Origin: Anaspis maculata
Lineage: Eukaryota; Arthropoda; Insecta; Coleoptera; Scraptiidae
Length of the DNA: 64,000 bases
Direction of reading: 5' to 3'
Assembly: GCA_949128115.1 (NCBI GenBank)
Contig: OX421964.1
Location: forward strand, 38,804,177-38,868,176
Shown here: in pieces, positions 22,500-33,018 of the stretch
Layout of the letters: each line of letters begins with the position of its first letter
Position numbering within the stretch: the stretch's first letter is position 1
Made by a program: the position numbers and the translations under genes
Notes under the pieces: generated by a model
The model's database searches: none
Seen by the model: the letters and a program-made list of their open reading frames with translations, nothing else
Told to the model about the DNA's origin: nothing

Positions 22500-23170
22500 T
22501 ATTAAGGGGGCTCATGAAATATAGATTTTTCGCTTTTTGATCTGCAAGCACTCGCTGTGAACCTTGAACATTTAAGCATAAACTGATTTGGCCGAAGCGA
22601 TGCTGCCATCGCCGCCGTTGGGGCTGTAATTCTTTATAGTCGGGATGCACCTTGAATAGTAAGAATACCTAGAAGTTAGATTGGTCATGTAATAATAATG
22701 ATGTGTTGGGTATCAGTTCTAATTTTTATTGGGTCACTGATTCCCAATGAGAAATTTTGATTGGGTTAAGATTCGGGCAGAGGCTGATATCTCCTAGTAC
22801 TATGACAGCTATAATGGCTCCGTTACGCTCCTAGTTGACGGAATTTCTTGTGGTGGCGGCGTGTCATCCAGTATATTTAGTGTCTAATGGAAATGTACCA
22901 AACACCGCTCCATGTGACTGTTTGGTATTTAAAAGACAGTAGATTGATGTTAAGTATCCCCTGACTTGATTCAAGATGCACCTCAAGCACAAAGAGTTAT
23001 AGCCCCAACTCGGCTTCTGGTTGACGTATCGCTTCGGCGATGACAGCATCGCATCGACGGCGACGTAGTCAATTTATGCTGAAATGTATATTCCAAAGTT
23101 TAAAACGAGTGCTTGCGGATAAAATAGCTAAAAATCTATATCTCATGAGCCCATATTCCATTTCCAAGTT
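22500..23170. repeat. large diverged inverted repeat
   Basis: The segment GGGGGCTCATGAAATATAGA (from 22504) through GCAAGCACTCG, CATAAACTGA and GCCGAAGCGATGCTG, to GATGCACCTTGAAT near 22655, recurs inverted. In reverse, the second arm runs from about 23160 back to 22970 (GGGCTCATGAGATATAGA, GCAAGCACTCG, CATCGCCGAAGCGAT, GATGCATCTTGAAT). The spacer of about 300 bases has no gene. It may be an old DNA transposon. Confidence 0.65.
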
Positions 23171-23454
23171 TTTGCAACAATTTGAGATCCAAATACTGCT
23201 CAATTCTCAATTTAGATAGTAATGTTCATCTTGATTAGTCGCAACTGACACGACCAAATTGAAGGGCATTTTGGACCCAAATTGTTGCAAAAACGGCAAA
23301 ATAGTGAATAAGTGTCCTACTTTTTTGTCCTCAATGGTACTTGTTATCTAGAACAATATCCTTCTTACTAGTCCACCACATTTGACGAGATCAAACCATT
23401 TTTAGGGAGAGTTACGTAGACGATAACGCTCCCCCACATTAAGCTTGATTGGTG

Positions 23455-23675
23455 ACAAAGTGTCTGCCTGTTCTCCAGACCTCAATCCAATCGAGCACAT
23501 GTGGGCTAGGTTGGGGTATTAGCTGGTTAATCATTTCACAAGCCACCCGAAATAATCGACGACTTGAATGAAGCTCTCCAAGAAGCGTCATACCATAAGC
23601 AATGATAAACAACTTGACTCCGATAGCATTTCGAGACGATACCTAGCAACTTTCCGCATGAGTAGTACCAACCCG
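23455..23675 (+). pseudogene. Tc1-like transposase C-terminal remnant
   Basis: Translation gives ACSPDLNPIEHMWARLG, the hallmark around the last catalytic acid of Tc1 (DD34E) transposases. A stop follows, and then in shifted frames come PEIIDDLNEALQEA and SRRYLATFRMS. The upstream catalytic part and both terminal repeats were not found. Confidence 0.8.
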
Positions 23676-24480
23676 TTATTGATTTCATATTTATTTTGTT
23701 GTTCATCAATATGAAATTCCTTAGTCCACTTTGGACAAAAAAATCAAGAAAATCACGGTATCGTTAAATCAGGAATCCAGTCAAGGATGGATGGTGGAGA
23801 AGCCCAATTACAACTGCATATTTTTGAAGGAGGAGCAGCCTCTTAATTACCTCAAAAGGCGCGTAACGAACACGACGAAAAGCAGAACATTGAGTAACCT
23901 GATCTGACAAACGAAGTCAGAAACGTACCGGGCGCAAGGCGTGGATGTGACGGACAATCGGACTTGCGTTCGGGGGTGAAAGATGAAGTCCGTGAAACCG
24001 TGCTCTTGTCGGCCCCAGTGCTTGAATGACCTACCATCAAGCATCCTAGCACCACTTTGCAGCTCTATGAGTCCGGTTGGTGGGGCAGAATAAACTCAGT
24101 TCCAGTGCAGGGGCAACCCAACCCATACTTATAATGAACCTGATCTGGCTTGTTTGTCACTGTTACTTCAAATTTCGTAGTATTGGTTACGAACGAGCAT
24201 ATTTAAAAAAGCCCACTGACCACATTTCTGGGCATAAGCTATCCATCGGAGAAAGTTGCAAAGCTTCAACTTCATTCCTCGAGGAGGGGTGTAACTGCAA
24301 AAATTTGTACCCACAGATCTGATCTCAAAACTTTCAAGAAATATTGAATTGATCATAATAGGTATATATTTAGGTGAAGTCTCTGGTGAGAATATGCTCA
24401 AATTAGACCGTGGAACAAAGAGACAATTCGGCCACGATAGAACACTATCTCCGAAAACGCGTAGAAAAATGTTGGTAGGT
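23676..24480. other. no gene seen
   Basis: A moderately GC-rich patch at 23850-24070 is open on the minus strand in two frames for 65-67 codons, but no domain or initiation context supports a gene. Confidence 0.4.
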
Positions 24481-24869
24481 ATACAGGGTTTCCAGAAAAG
24501 GGCGGAAAAGCTTTCCAGTACGTTGTAAGGAACCCTCCAAGGAATTCCGGAAAAATAATGGAAAAAGTCTTCGACTTTCATTTTTGGGGTTATCAAGGGT
24601 CAAGGGAGGGAGTTTTGTTGATTCAAAACATTCCAGTTTACTGTTGACGGAAGAATTATGAGAAACAAATATCTGCCACTCTGTGTATTGATTTTTTTAT
24701 TCACAGGGTAAGTCAGAAAGTAAAAAAAATATCATCAAAGGACCAGTTTTTGACCCTTGAAGGGTTTAAAAATGGAAGTGAAACATTTTTTCAATCATTT
24801 TTTTGAAATTCCCTAGAGGTCCTCTACAAAGTGCTGCAGAGCTTTTCCGCCATATTCTGTACACCCTAT
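24481..24869. mobile_element. possible short element with CAGGGT ends
   Basis: The left TATACAGGGTTTCCAGAAAAG followed by GGCGGAAAAGCT is mirrored by the right AGCTTTTCCGCCATATTCTG and TACACCCTATA. Only the outer 35-40 bases pair. It abuts the next MITE directly. Confidence 0.5.
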
Positions 24870-25112
24870 ATGCCATCATTATCCATCATCGTTACAATAT
24901 AAATTCAGTAATGTCACTTTTTGAGCTGATCGAGCGCTTTCACGTGAAAGGATGCCCGTAAACTATTTTTCTGAAATTCAGTAAAATATATGTGTTAGAG
25001 GAAACCTGATGACCCAATCCAATCGAATACTTCATCTGTCAAGATCGCGATCTACAATCAAAAAGTGACAGTACTGAATTTATATTGTAACGATGATGGA
25101 TAATGATGGCAT
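24870..25112. mobile_element. palindromic MITE (243 bp)
   Basis: ATGCCATCATTATCCATCAT and onward (CGTTACAATATAAATTCAGT, then TGTCACTTTTTGA) is mirrored by the right arm ending ATGATGGATAATGATGGCAT. Each arm is about 53 bases with a few mismatches. It lies exactly at the broken end of an LTR fragment. Confidence 0.85.
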
Positions 25113-25334
25113 TCGCGTGTGATTCCGACGTGCTCTGGATCTGGCACCTTCGCCAAATGGACAGATGTGACCTATTCGCATGTTGAAGTCTCCAGGTTAT
25201 TTCCATGGGCCAAAGCCTACGCGTATGCTCTGGAGAATTCCCAGAGCTCCTTGATTCGCCACAATGTGTACGAATGGTCTAGAAACACCACGTGTGCTCC
25301 AGAATGCACGCGAGAGTCCTGCCGCTCGTGTACA
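25113..25334 (-). mobile_element. 5' fragment of the same LTR family (copy 3)
   Basis: The minus strand reads TGTACACGAGCGGC, then GGAGCTCTGG, GCGTAGGCTTTGGCCCATGG, GAGACTTCA and ACATCTGTCCATTTGGCG. These are the landmarks, in order, of the left half of the LTRs at 30563 and 43001. The right half is absent and the palindromic MITE begins where it stops. Confidence 0.75.
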
Positions 25335-26990
25335 TAAGTACATACATACTATAACAATAATACTTACTATAAGCCTTCTTTTCAAACTGTTATTTCTGCT
25401 GTTATAATAATTAGGTACATGACAACTTGCATAATGCCCCCTCAATCGTAACGTTTTAGCCAGTTTCCCTTCTCCTGAATGCCGACCTACTGTAGGTAAA
25501 CAAACAAAAGTTTATTGCAATTTAGTTTCGTGTAGCTAATAAGCAGGCATCTCCTTCTCATACCTACATTTCTCAGGCATCAAGTAAATTAGGGATAATA
25601 AAATCAAAAGACGATATCAGCAAAGCAAACTTGATAAGTTCCAGTTTCAACAGCGCAGGAGAGAGATACGAGAGTGCGTGTATAAAACGAAGAGCAACTC
25701 CTCCAGCAAACTCCAGCGCTACTGATGGTTTCTCCGTACGTTGCTGCTTGGCCGTCAATATTTATACGCCACTAACTATCCTGTGCTTAGGGCAATCGGA
25801 ATTAGAACTTGTTTACGTTTATGCTGGCACAAACGATATAAATTCACGAAAGTAATTATTTCGAGCTTTAAGAAAATAATGACAGAAGTAGGTAGTAACT
25901 ATTTGGCGCAGGCAGAGCGCCCTTTATAAACTCGCTTAATTAACTTTCCAAGCGTTAAATATGCATGCAGGAAATTAAATTTTACGATCCACTACGGGAG
26001 TACAAAGTTTGATTTAATCCTAAACGGGCGCTTTAATTATTGAATCGTGATATATTATGGTCACTAGATGAGAAAATCCCATGGCTGGACATCAAGTCTG
26101 ACAAATGATGGATGATGTTTCTATTGATGACCGGCTAACTTTAGTCCGGCACATCGTTCCTCAATAGTTTCCCTCCAGAATTACATAGGACCAGATTTGC
26201 TTACGAGTATAACAAGTAACAAGGAAAAATTGCAGATTTTGATTAACGATCGAAACGATCCAATCTAAGAGCTCCAAGTTTTCTTGATGGTGTCTTGGTA
26301 CTTAGTTTAGTAAGTGAACTTATTTATTGCCTGCTGTCGGGAAAGCTATCGCTTCTGGAGCTTCGATGAACATCGAAAGTTTTTCAAGCACGCGTGTAAT
26401 GTTAAAAGTCTTCTATGTATACACTCAAAGCGGCTTCACCTAAAAAGCCTCTAAATTCTAGTCAGTGATTTGTTTTCGACTGGCGTGACTAGATCGATTG
26501 ACTCTGGACCGAAAAAAAAACGATTACATACGAAGACGAAAATCGTTACATGTTACATTTTACGCACCCCATCCTATGGCCTAATTTGTTATAGAAAATT
26601 TCTTTTTTTAAGTTGGGACTCTCCAAAATATCCTACGATCGACCAGAGCAATTTTATCTTGAAAAGTCGGGAAGCCGAAGATATAAAGCTGTGACATTTG
26701 AAGCAGTTTCTTGTCAGTTTGCTGAGACTCAAATAACTTCAGTCCTAGAAGATTATTACGCAATTTGCACTGGATACCTACTCCTATAATTTAAATGCGA
26801 ACGTTCAAACATACAAGGATCTAAAAACATCGCGTTTACTCGCGAATGTATTGGAATCGCACGAGAGCCTCGCAACGTAACAATATGTTTTATATTCTCA
26901 TTGTATGACATGAAAGCATAGGAAAGGCTCATCCCTCGAATACTTAAAATAAGGATTATTGCTAAACATATGAATTATAATAACTCATTG
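25335..26990. other. no gene seen
   Basis: AT-rich unassigned sequence. Short frames (25197-25445 minus, 25631-25855 plus) have no recognisable content. Confidence 0.45.
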
Positions 26991-27319
26991 AGTGGCCACC
27001 AGCAAAATTAACTGTGTGTCACAGGGAATGCTGAGTGCGAAGGCAGCGAAAGTTCATACCCGCCGTGGTATGCCGGGTTCTGGTTCATCAGCACCGAGGA
27101 AGGTGGACCAATTCCATTGGTCGACAGACGTCACCACCAGTGGCACTATAAAGTCAAAAGAAGCCAACGCTTTGGGGGTCAGTCATGATTATTGTATTTG
27201 CCGCCCTAGGCAATGCGCGACAGATTAAATTTTTTGTGATTATTATTTCTTGTGTTAAAATGTACGAGTAACTAATACGTGTTTGTAGAAAAGTTTATCG
27301 CTGGAGTCTCGGATGTACG

Positions 27320-29935
27320 ATGTGCAATCAATGTGTGTGTGTGTTAATAAAACGTATTGTGATGCAACGAGCCTTCGGGGCCAATTTGGTCAACAACGAA
27401 GGCGGACCTGATTCCAGTTGGCGTTCTTTATGGAAAAAAATCATTCATTTGAACGGAAAACAGTACGACCTACCCCAAGGCGCTACTGGAAGGCAATTTG
27501 TTGACATTTTGGGGCGTGAAATCCAAGATGTTGCAAACGGTGTCGGTCCGTCAGAAAGAATTTTTATTCTGACAAGCTGCATACTTCAGCGAGATGGAAT
27601 GGTAAACAATGCGCAAGATATACGACGACTATTGAAACGAAGAATGGAAACTTGGGAGGGAGGACACATCGAGGAACTGGTAGCTGAAGCTGTTAGGTGC
27701 AATTCAAAATTCAAGAGCAAAATTGGATCAAGAGATAACGAAGAACATTTACACAGAATTTTTACACGGTTATTATTGAAAGGGAAGATTAGAGATGCAA
27801 CGCGGTGGGTGACTGGTCGGGGATGTGGAGGAATTTTGGATCCTAAATCAGAGATAGGAGATAGGTCAGTCTTCGACATTTTGAAAGATAAACATCCGGA
27901 TCAAGCTGCTCCGGTCCCAGAAGCATTCACTGAATGTGAGGTTCTGCCTGTATTGATAGATGTGGATGTAACTGGTCGACATATTGAGAGCGTGGCTCGA
28001 AGATTGAATGGAGGTGCTGGACCGAGTGGAACTGATTCGGACCAGTGGAAAGCAATGTTGCTTAGATATGGTGCTCACAGTTCTCGATTACGCGAAGCCG
28101 TGGCTTCCCTCACACGTCGTCTGGCTAATGAGGTTATGGAATGGGATTGTGTAAGGGCTGTTTTTGCACGTAGAGGTATAGCTTTGGACAAATGTCCTGG
28201 AGTGCGTCCAATTGGCATCGGAGAACTTCTTCAGCGATTGATGGCCAAAGCTATGGTTCTTGTCACTAGAGAGGATGTTCAGTTGGAGTGTAGATCAGAT
28301 CAGTTATGTGCGGGGACGAAGGCTGGGATTGAAGGAGCAGTTCATGGAATGGTCAATTTATTTGAGGCAGGTGATAGTGAGGTGTTGCTATTGGTCGATG
28401 CGAAAAATGCTTTTAATATTTTGAGTCGACCGATAGCGCTGTGGAATGCTAGGCTATTATGGGTTAGGTGTGCAAGATTTTTGTTTAATTCGTACAGAGG
28501 GTATGCAGTTATTGTAGTGAAAGGAGTAAATGATTTCATCCTCAGTCGAGAAGGTACTACTCAGGGCGATCCTCTGGCAATGCTGATGTATGCCATTGGA
28601 ATACTACCACTAGTTCGCTCACTGAAGAACCCTAGTCAGTGGATTCAAAACTGGTATGCCGACGATTCTGCATGCTACGGAACTTTAAATAATGTTTTGG
28701 AGTGGTTCAATATGCTCTCTGAGAGGGGTCCAACCTGGGGCTATTATCCAGAGGCAAGCAAATGTATTTTGGTCGTGCGAGAGGATGTTCGGGAGGAAGC
28801 TGAGATTATATTCGGTGATTTGCAAGTGAGAGTAGAGACAAGTAGTAAGTTTCTCGGAACTATGATTGGAAGCGAAGAAAGTAAGAAAGACTATGTGAGG
28901 AAGAAAGTGAATGAGTGGATTGAATGCACAAGGAAATTGGCAGAGGCTGGTGAGAGAAGCCCACAGGCTGCGTATACCGCTTTTGTGAAATCGCTTCAGA
29001 ACGAATGGGCGTATCTACAAAGAGTAACCGTCGGATGTGAGGAAGAGTACCTCCCCTTGGTGCAAGCCATTCAGACTTTATTCGTGCCAGCTGTAGTTGG
29101 GAAGGAAGTTTCTGAAATCGAGCAGGAACTTTTTGCTTTGCCCACTAAATTCGGAGGTCTAGACCTCAAAAACCCACATAAACAGGCAGCTGAAGTCTCT
29201 GTCATCTCCAGAGAGGCATCTTCAGTTTTAGCGGAAGCTGTCAGAAGCGGAAATGATCTGGATGTCTTGGAACATGACAGACACGTCAAGAGTGTAACAT
29301 CAACGGGACGCAAAGACAGGGAAAATGCAGCAGAAGAGGAATTGAATAACATCCTTCCTCGATTGTCACCTTCTCGGCAGAGAACTATTTCTCGCATGCT
29401 GTCAGCTGGTGCATCACAATGGCTGACAGTAGTTCCGACTGCAGCCAATGGATTCGATCTATCCCCGAACGAATTCAGAGATGCACTGGCTGTCAGATAT
29501 GGCAGAGAACCTTTGGGTCTGCCGAGTAGGTGTGACGGCTGCGGCGCTGCATTTGACCTGCAACACGGTCTAGTGTGTAAAAGAGGAGGCTTCGTTAAAG
29601 CAGGACATGATGCTCTTCGGGACGAATGTGCTAGTCTGGCAGAAATGGTGTACGGAGGTGTAATTCGAGAGCCTGTCATGAAAATGGCAGACGCTCGCAC
29701 CAGTCAGCCTGCCCTTATAGGAGACTTGATGGTCAGGGGAGTTTGGGAGGCGGGAAGGGTAGCGTTTTTTGATAATCGCATCATTGATGCAGACGCTACT
29801 TCCTACCGCCTCCGAAATCTTTCCTGGCAGGCCATCTCCAATCAACATGCCAGCCAAAAACACCTCAAGTACGACAGAGCTGCTGAAGATGTAAGAGCTT
29901 CCTTCACTCCCCTGATATGCTCAAAGAATTTATAG
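27320..29935 (+). CDS. reverse transcriptase with CCHC finger and RLE-like nuclease
   Basis: A protein of 871 residues. The N-terminal 240 residues have no catalytic motif. The RT core begins near KCPGVRPIGIGELLQRLMAK and includes LCAGTKAGIEGA, motif A LLLVDAKNAFNIL (D360), EGTTQGDPLAML (Q415-L419), the active site WYADDSA (D448, D449), and FLGTMIG. Downstream, C738, C741, H749 and C753 (C-x2-C-x7-H-x3-C) form a zinc finger just ahead of a GGFVKAGHDALRD stretch. D802 in IGDLMVRG and D818 in FFDNRII occupy the places of the PD..D core of a restriction-like endonuclease. From memory, close relatives of this long protein are common in cnidarian, mollusc and lancelet genomes. The ATG at 27320 is first in frame; the methionine at residue 15 is an alternative. 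The frame ends early through a frameshift. Confidence 0.8.
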   Translation: MCNQCVCVLIKRIVMQRAFGANLVNNEGGPDSSWRSLWKKIIHLNGKQYDLPQGATGRQFVDILGREIQDVANGVGPSERIFILTSCILQRDGMVNNAQDIRRLLKRRMETWEGGHIEELVAEAVRCNSKFKSKIGSRDNEEHLHRIFTRLLLKGKIRDATRWVTGRGCGGILDPKSEIGDRSVFDILKDKHPDQAAPVPEAFTECEVLPVLIDVDVTGRHIESVARRLNGGAGPSGTDSDQWKAMLLRYGAHSSRLREAVASLTRRLANEVMEWDCVRAVFARRGIALDKCPGVRPIGIGELLQRLMAKAMVLVTREDVQLECRSDQLCAGTKAGIEGAVHGMVNLFEAGDSEVLLLVDAKNAFNILSRPIALWNARLLWVRCARFLFNSYRGYAVIVVKGVNDFILSREGTTQGDPLAMLMYAIGILPLVRSLKNPSQWIQNWYADDSACYGTLNNVLEWFNMLSERGPTWGYYPEASKCILVVREDVREEAEIIFGDLQVRVETSSKFLGTMIGSEESKKDYVRKKVNEWIECTRKLAEAGERSPQAAYTAFVKSLQNEWAYLQRVTVGCEEEYLPLVQAIQTLFVPAVVGKEVSEIEQELFALPTKFGGLDLKNPHKQAAEVSVISREASSVLAEAVRSGNDLDVLEHDRHVKSVTSTGRKDRENAAEEELNNILPRLSPSRQRTISRMLSAGASQWLTVVPTAANGFDLSPNEFRDALAVRYGREPLGLPSRCDGCGAAFDLQHGLVCKRGGFVKAGHDALRDECASLAEMVYGGVIREPVMKMADARTSQPALIGDLMVRGVWEAGRVAFFDNRIIDADATSYRLRNLSWQAISNQHASQKHLKYDRAAEDVRASFTPLICSKNL

Positions 29936-30123
29936 TTTTCCTAAAAAGGCTGGCCTCGACAATGGCGGAGAAATGGGACAGGGCCTATTCTTCAATTTTG
30001 TGCTGGGTCAAGGTGCGAATTCAATTTAGCCTAATACGGGCGATCAGCATGAGGCTACGTGGCACCAGAAAAACTATTCGTGGGGTGGGAACTGAAGACG
30101 GGGCAGGGATTTATTTAAATTAA
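29917..30123 (+). pseudogene. frameshifted C-terminal extension of the RT/nuclease protein
   Basis: In a different frame from the main ORF, overlapping its last 19 bases, the sequence reads KEFIVFLKRLASTMAEKWDR and continues WVKVRIQF, LRGTRK and TEDGAGIY to a TAA. As I recall the family, relatives continue after SFTPL with a serine-rich step into a basic segment of this kind ending in EDGA. So this is the missing tail of the same protein, put out of frame by a small indel around 29915-29930. Whether it is a dead copy, an assembly error or a programmed shift cannot be told here. Confidence 0.7.
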
Positions 30124-30250
30124 GCATTTATACAATTAATTCTCATTTACTCTCATTTATACACTACTTATTCTCTGTAAATTATTTCTGTAGTTTCATA
30201 ATTTGTATAAAAAAATTCTGAAGTAATTAAAAAAAAAAAAAAAAAAAAAA

Positions 30251-30558
30251 CGTATCGAAACATCACTGTGTTCTCGACCTCCACCAAGCTTGCATTGAAG
30301 AATAGATGCCTTTTTAGGCAGTCGTGGAGGGTGAGCCTCCAACCCCTCAAAACCCTTCATTTGACAATATGAAAGTCGCTCTGACCGATCGCGCTGGATA
30401 ATTTGAAGAGTGCCTAGAATCTAAATAAAGAAAGAACATCTGTGTGAAACAAAGGCTGCTATCAAACTATCTTCGTCTGTGGTCGGTTTTTCTTGGCTTC
30501 AAGAATAAATCTTCTCCACCCATTTTGGTGGAGTTGTTTTTAATAAAATCGGTGTATT
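30251..30558. other. no gene seen
   Basis: Unassigned sequence between the poly(A) tail of the RLE-type element and the solo LTR. Confidence 0.4.
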
Positions 30559-30562
30559 ATAT

Positions 30563-31071
30563 TGTTACGAGCGGCGATCCCGTTTATATTGGTAAACACT
30601 CGATCTTTCTGGATCCTTCCATCCATTAGATCGCAGTGTAGAAGTCTAGAGCGATCTGGTGCATTCCAGAGCGTTCGTGTATGTGAAACTCAATGGAGAC
30701 TCGAATGCCTGATCAGAGCACATCTGTCCATTTTGGCGGAGGCGGCGTTCATAACCCGGCAGAATTATACGGGTAAAGTGTACGATTATTCAGGAATGAT
30801 CTAGAAACCGCATATGCCAGGCACTATGGAATTTGCTGGAAGTAGACAGAAAGCTTGGGAACGCTGTTCGGAGGCCTTATATAAGGCATCAGCCGGCAGC
30901 TTGCGGCAGTATTGAATTGGATAGCGAGCGATAACAAGCGAAGTACCTGCGATATAATTCCAAGCGTGAATAATTGTTGGTGTATTGATTGTAGTACGCA
31001 GAAATAAACAGTGTTTGTTTCAAAATAATCGTCTCAATCATATTCGAACCCGTACGCGAAATATCGTAACA
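30563..31071 (+). mobile_element. solo LTR (509 bp), Gypsy-like
   Basis: It starts TGTTACGA and ends TCGTAACA, with ATAT duplicated at 30559-30562 and 31072-31075 as a 4-bp target duplication. Inside are a TATA-like TTATATAAGGC near 30878 and AATAAA near 31004, in the order expected of an LTR promoter and polyadenylation site. No internal gag/pol is present on either side, so recombination has left one LTR. A related copy is at 43001-45694 and a fragment at 25113-25334. Integration at ATAT is a known habit of some Gypsy-group elements (17.6, 297). Confidence 0.88.
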
Positions 31072-31075
31072 ATAT

Positions 31076-32397
31076 TGTCCTCTCCAACGAATATACGGCG
31101 ATCGAAGCTGTATGGCACTGTTACTAAAAGCTATGTCAACGCACTGTGATTTTTCAGGGTGCGTCGTTCACCAGGATAATGCCATGAAAAATCGTTCCGA
31201 TTCAAGTGGCCATGAATAGTTGGTGTGTGACGCCATTCAATAAAATGAATGTATGGACACTCACTTTCATCAAGTAGGTATGAAAGATTGACAATTATTT
31301 GAGGCGGCCACTCAAAGTTTCCCGTGAAAATTACATTTTTTTGGTTGTAATTTGAATGCCACTGAATCAACCAAAACTCAGAAAAGTGAGATAAATGTTG
31401 GTCATAATTCTAATTAAGCCCTTCACTATTCAAGATTTATTTCGCCATTGTCGACAAATACGAAATTAGTCCTTGATACTGGAAATCTAAATAGAACTAT
31501 GTCCAACACCTATCTTGCTTGTATTCAGCTTTGTTGATGTTTCAGTAACATTCATATTAAGTTCAACCAAAACGATGTAATTCTGGCGGGAAACTATGAG
31601 TGGCGGCCGTAAGTCACATGAGGTTGTACAAAAATACTTTTGAACGCTCTCATACGCTCGTTTCAATGCTGGATAGTACTTGGATGAGACGTAGAACGGT
31701 TACCTATATGAACAAATTACCATTTCAAAGATCCAAACAAAGCAGCTATTGCTATTCCGTTTCGCCGTCAGAGCCACAATATGAAATATTAATTATTATT
31801 AGTTATTCGTAGTCACCTAATAAACTCAAAATGTCACTTCTTCAAAACCCTGACGATGCTTAACGGCAAAACCGGTTGGCCATAAGAGAAGATTTCGTGA
31901 TGTAACTCTAAGAAAATAATAAAAAATGAATTACTTCAAGAGGATGGACTTTTTTCAATTTATTCACAATGAATGACTTGTAAACAGAGTTCGGTTTGAG
32001 AGTCACATGACTAATTCTATTTTTTTAAAATGATCACCAATCAGGTAGCCACCCTATCGTTACGTCGACACCTTGACGACCTGTTGTGGTGTACGCTGTC
32101 GCTGATACCACTTTTGTTGCAATCTTCTGAGGACAGAGTATATGACTTTGACCTACCTTTCGTATACATAATCAGTGAGCAAACTGAACTGGATGAACTA
32201 AACAGGTTAAGGTGAAAGAACGCAATCCCTTGCTGTGTTGTTTTTCTTTAACTCAACACGAATTTCTTGATCAAATACACCCCGCTTAGTTCTCCTTAAA
32301 CCCAGAGAAAACAAATCTATTTACTTTGGAATAACATTCTTCGATAACGATCACACTGGCATTTTAATGTTGTGTTTTAATATCACAAACGACCTGC
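31076..32397. other. no gene assigned
   Basis: A minus-strand frame at 31131-31370 (79 codons, with WPPQIIVNLSYLLDE) has a protein-like composition, but no family could be named. The rest is AT-rich. Confidence 0.4.
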
Positions 32398-32408
32398 CAT
32401 AAATAGGC
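32398..32408 (+). promoter_or_regulatory. TATA-like box of the MBF2-like gene
   Basis: CCATAAATAGG lies about 95-105 bases upstream of the chosen ATG at 32503. It would place initiation near TCACTC at about 32420-32430, which rules out the in-frame ATGs at 32410 and 32416 as translated starts. Confidence 0.4.
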
Positions 32409-32502
32409 AGTGAGAATGCCTCACTCACCCATAGTCGCACCCACTACCCAGTCGCACAGCCCTCGCCTCGCAGAACCCTTGGCCGCTCTCCGCCCCGTCA
32501 TA

Positions 32503-33018
32503 ATGGAATTAATCGGTGCGTTAGTGGTAGTGTTTCTAACATTGTGTTTGTTGAAGTCTGGAACAGCTACAGGCGTTGGCAGCGACAGCGTTGTTGAGTA
32601 CGAGACAGGTGTAAAAATCTTAACGCCCGAAGAAGTTGCAAACTCTGTTGTTAGCAAGTCTAATAGAGGAGACAAGTTCCGAGGCACGCAGTTCGCCAAG
32701 GATACATCATCCAGGTATCTACCTCCAGACAATGGGGGCAACTACGGGGACCTAATATACAGATACAGGGAGAACGGAGACGTTTTGCTCCTACGGGAGG
32801 TGGTAGTTATTGATGAATTGTCCTCGACCGAACTGGATATCCGATGGTATGCCAGTTTGAAGGCGGCGAGAAGGATATCGACGGTACGAGTTTTGAATAT
32901 TGGAAGGGACAGGGCTTATTGCGTTCGGATAGATGCGGCAGCTGCAGATGCCCAAGTTATCTTCAGAGTCGCTCCTTACTACGATCCCCGCGTCATGATC
33001 GAAATTTACGGTTTCTGA
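32503..33018 (+). CDS. MBF2-like secreted protein
   Basis: An intronless frame of 171 residues. Residues 1-24 (MELIGALVVVFLTLCLLKSG onward) form a clear signal peptide, so the product is probably secreted. Residues about 80-170 fit the insect MBF2 family. The landmarks are a GD near the domain start, NGDVLLL with a following VVVIDE, an LDIRWYAS strand, ISTVRVLN followed by G.D.AY, QVIFRV and the terminal IEIYG. MBF2 was named as a transcription cofactor in the silkworm, yet most members carry signal peptides and have unknown roles. The start at 32503 is chosen because it begins the signal peptide and lies downstream of a TATA-like box; an extension to 32410 would bury the signal. AATAAA overlaps the stop codon (33018-33023), so the 3' UTR is very short. 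Confidence 0.7.
   Translation: MELIGALVVVFLTLCLLKSGTATGVGSDSVVEYETGVKILTPEEVANSVVSKSNRGDKFRGTQFAKDTSSRYLPPDNGGNYGDLIYRYRENGDVLLLREVVVIDELSSTELDIRWYASLKAARRISTVRVLNIGRDRAYCVRIDAAAADAQVIFRVAPYYDPRVMIEIYGF

Larger units (their letters stand above)
27000..30250 (+). mobile_element. RT plus CCHC finger plus restriction-like endonuclease retrotransposon
   Basis: The element has one long frame (27320-29935), a frameshifted C-terminal extension (29917-30123), about 105 bases of 3' UTR and a 22-base poly(A) run at 30229-30250. The poly(A) is what target-primed copying of a polyadenylated RNA would leave. The 5' boundary is a guess: no target duplication was located, and the leader may begin anywhere from about 26990 to 27319. 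The layout (RT in the middle, C-terminal zinc finger and nuclease, no AP endonuclease) is that of R2-type non-LTR elements, although the RT sequence is not of a clade I can name. Confidence 0.75.

Noticed and set aside
29071..29700. 209-codon minus-strand frame
   Set aside because: It is antisense to the zinc-finger and nuclease part of the retrotransposon protein; no domain of its own.
32410..33018. 202-residue version of the MBF2-like protein
   Set aside because: The earlier ATG would put 31 polar residues before a clear signal peptide and lies only about 10 bases after the TATA-like box.
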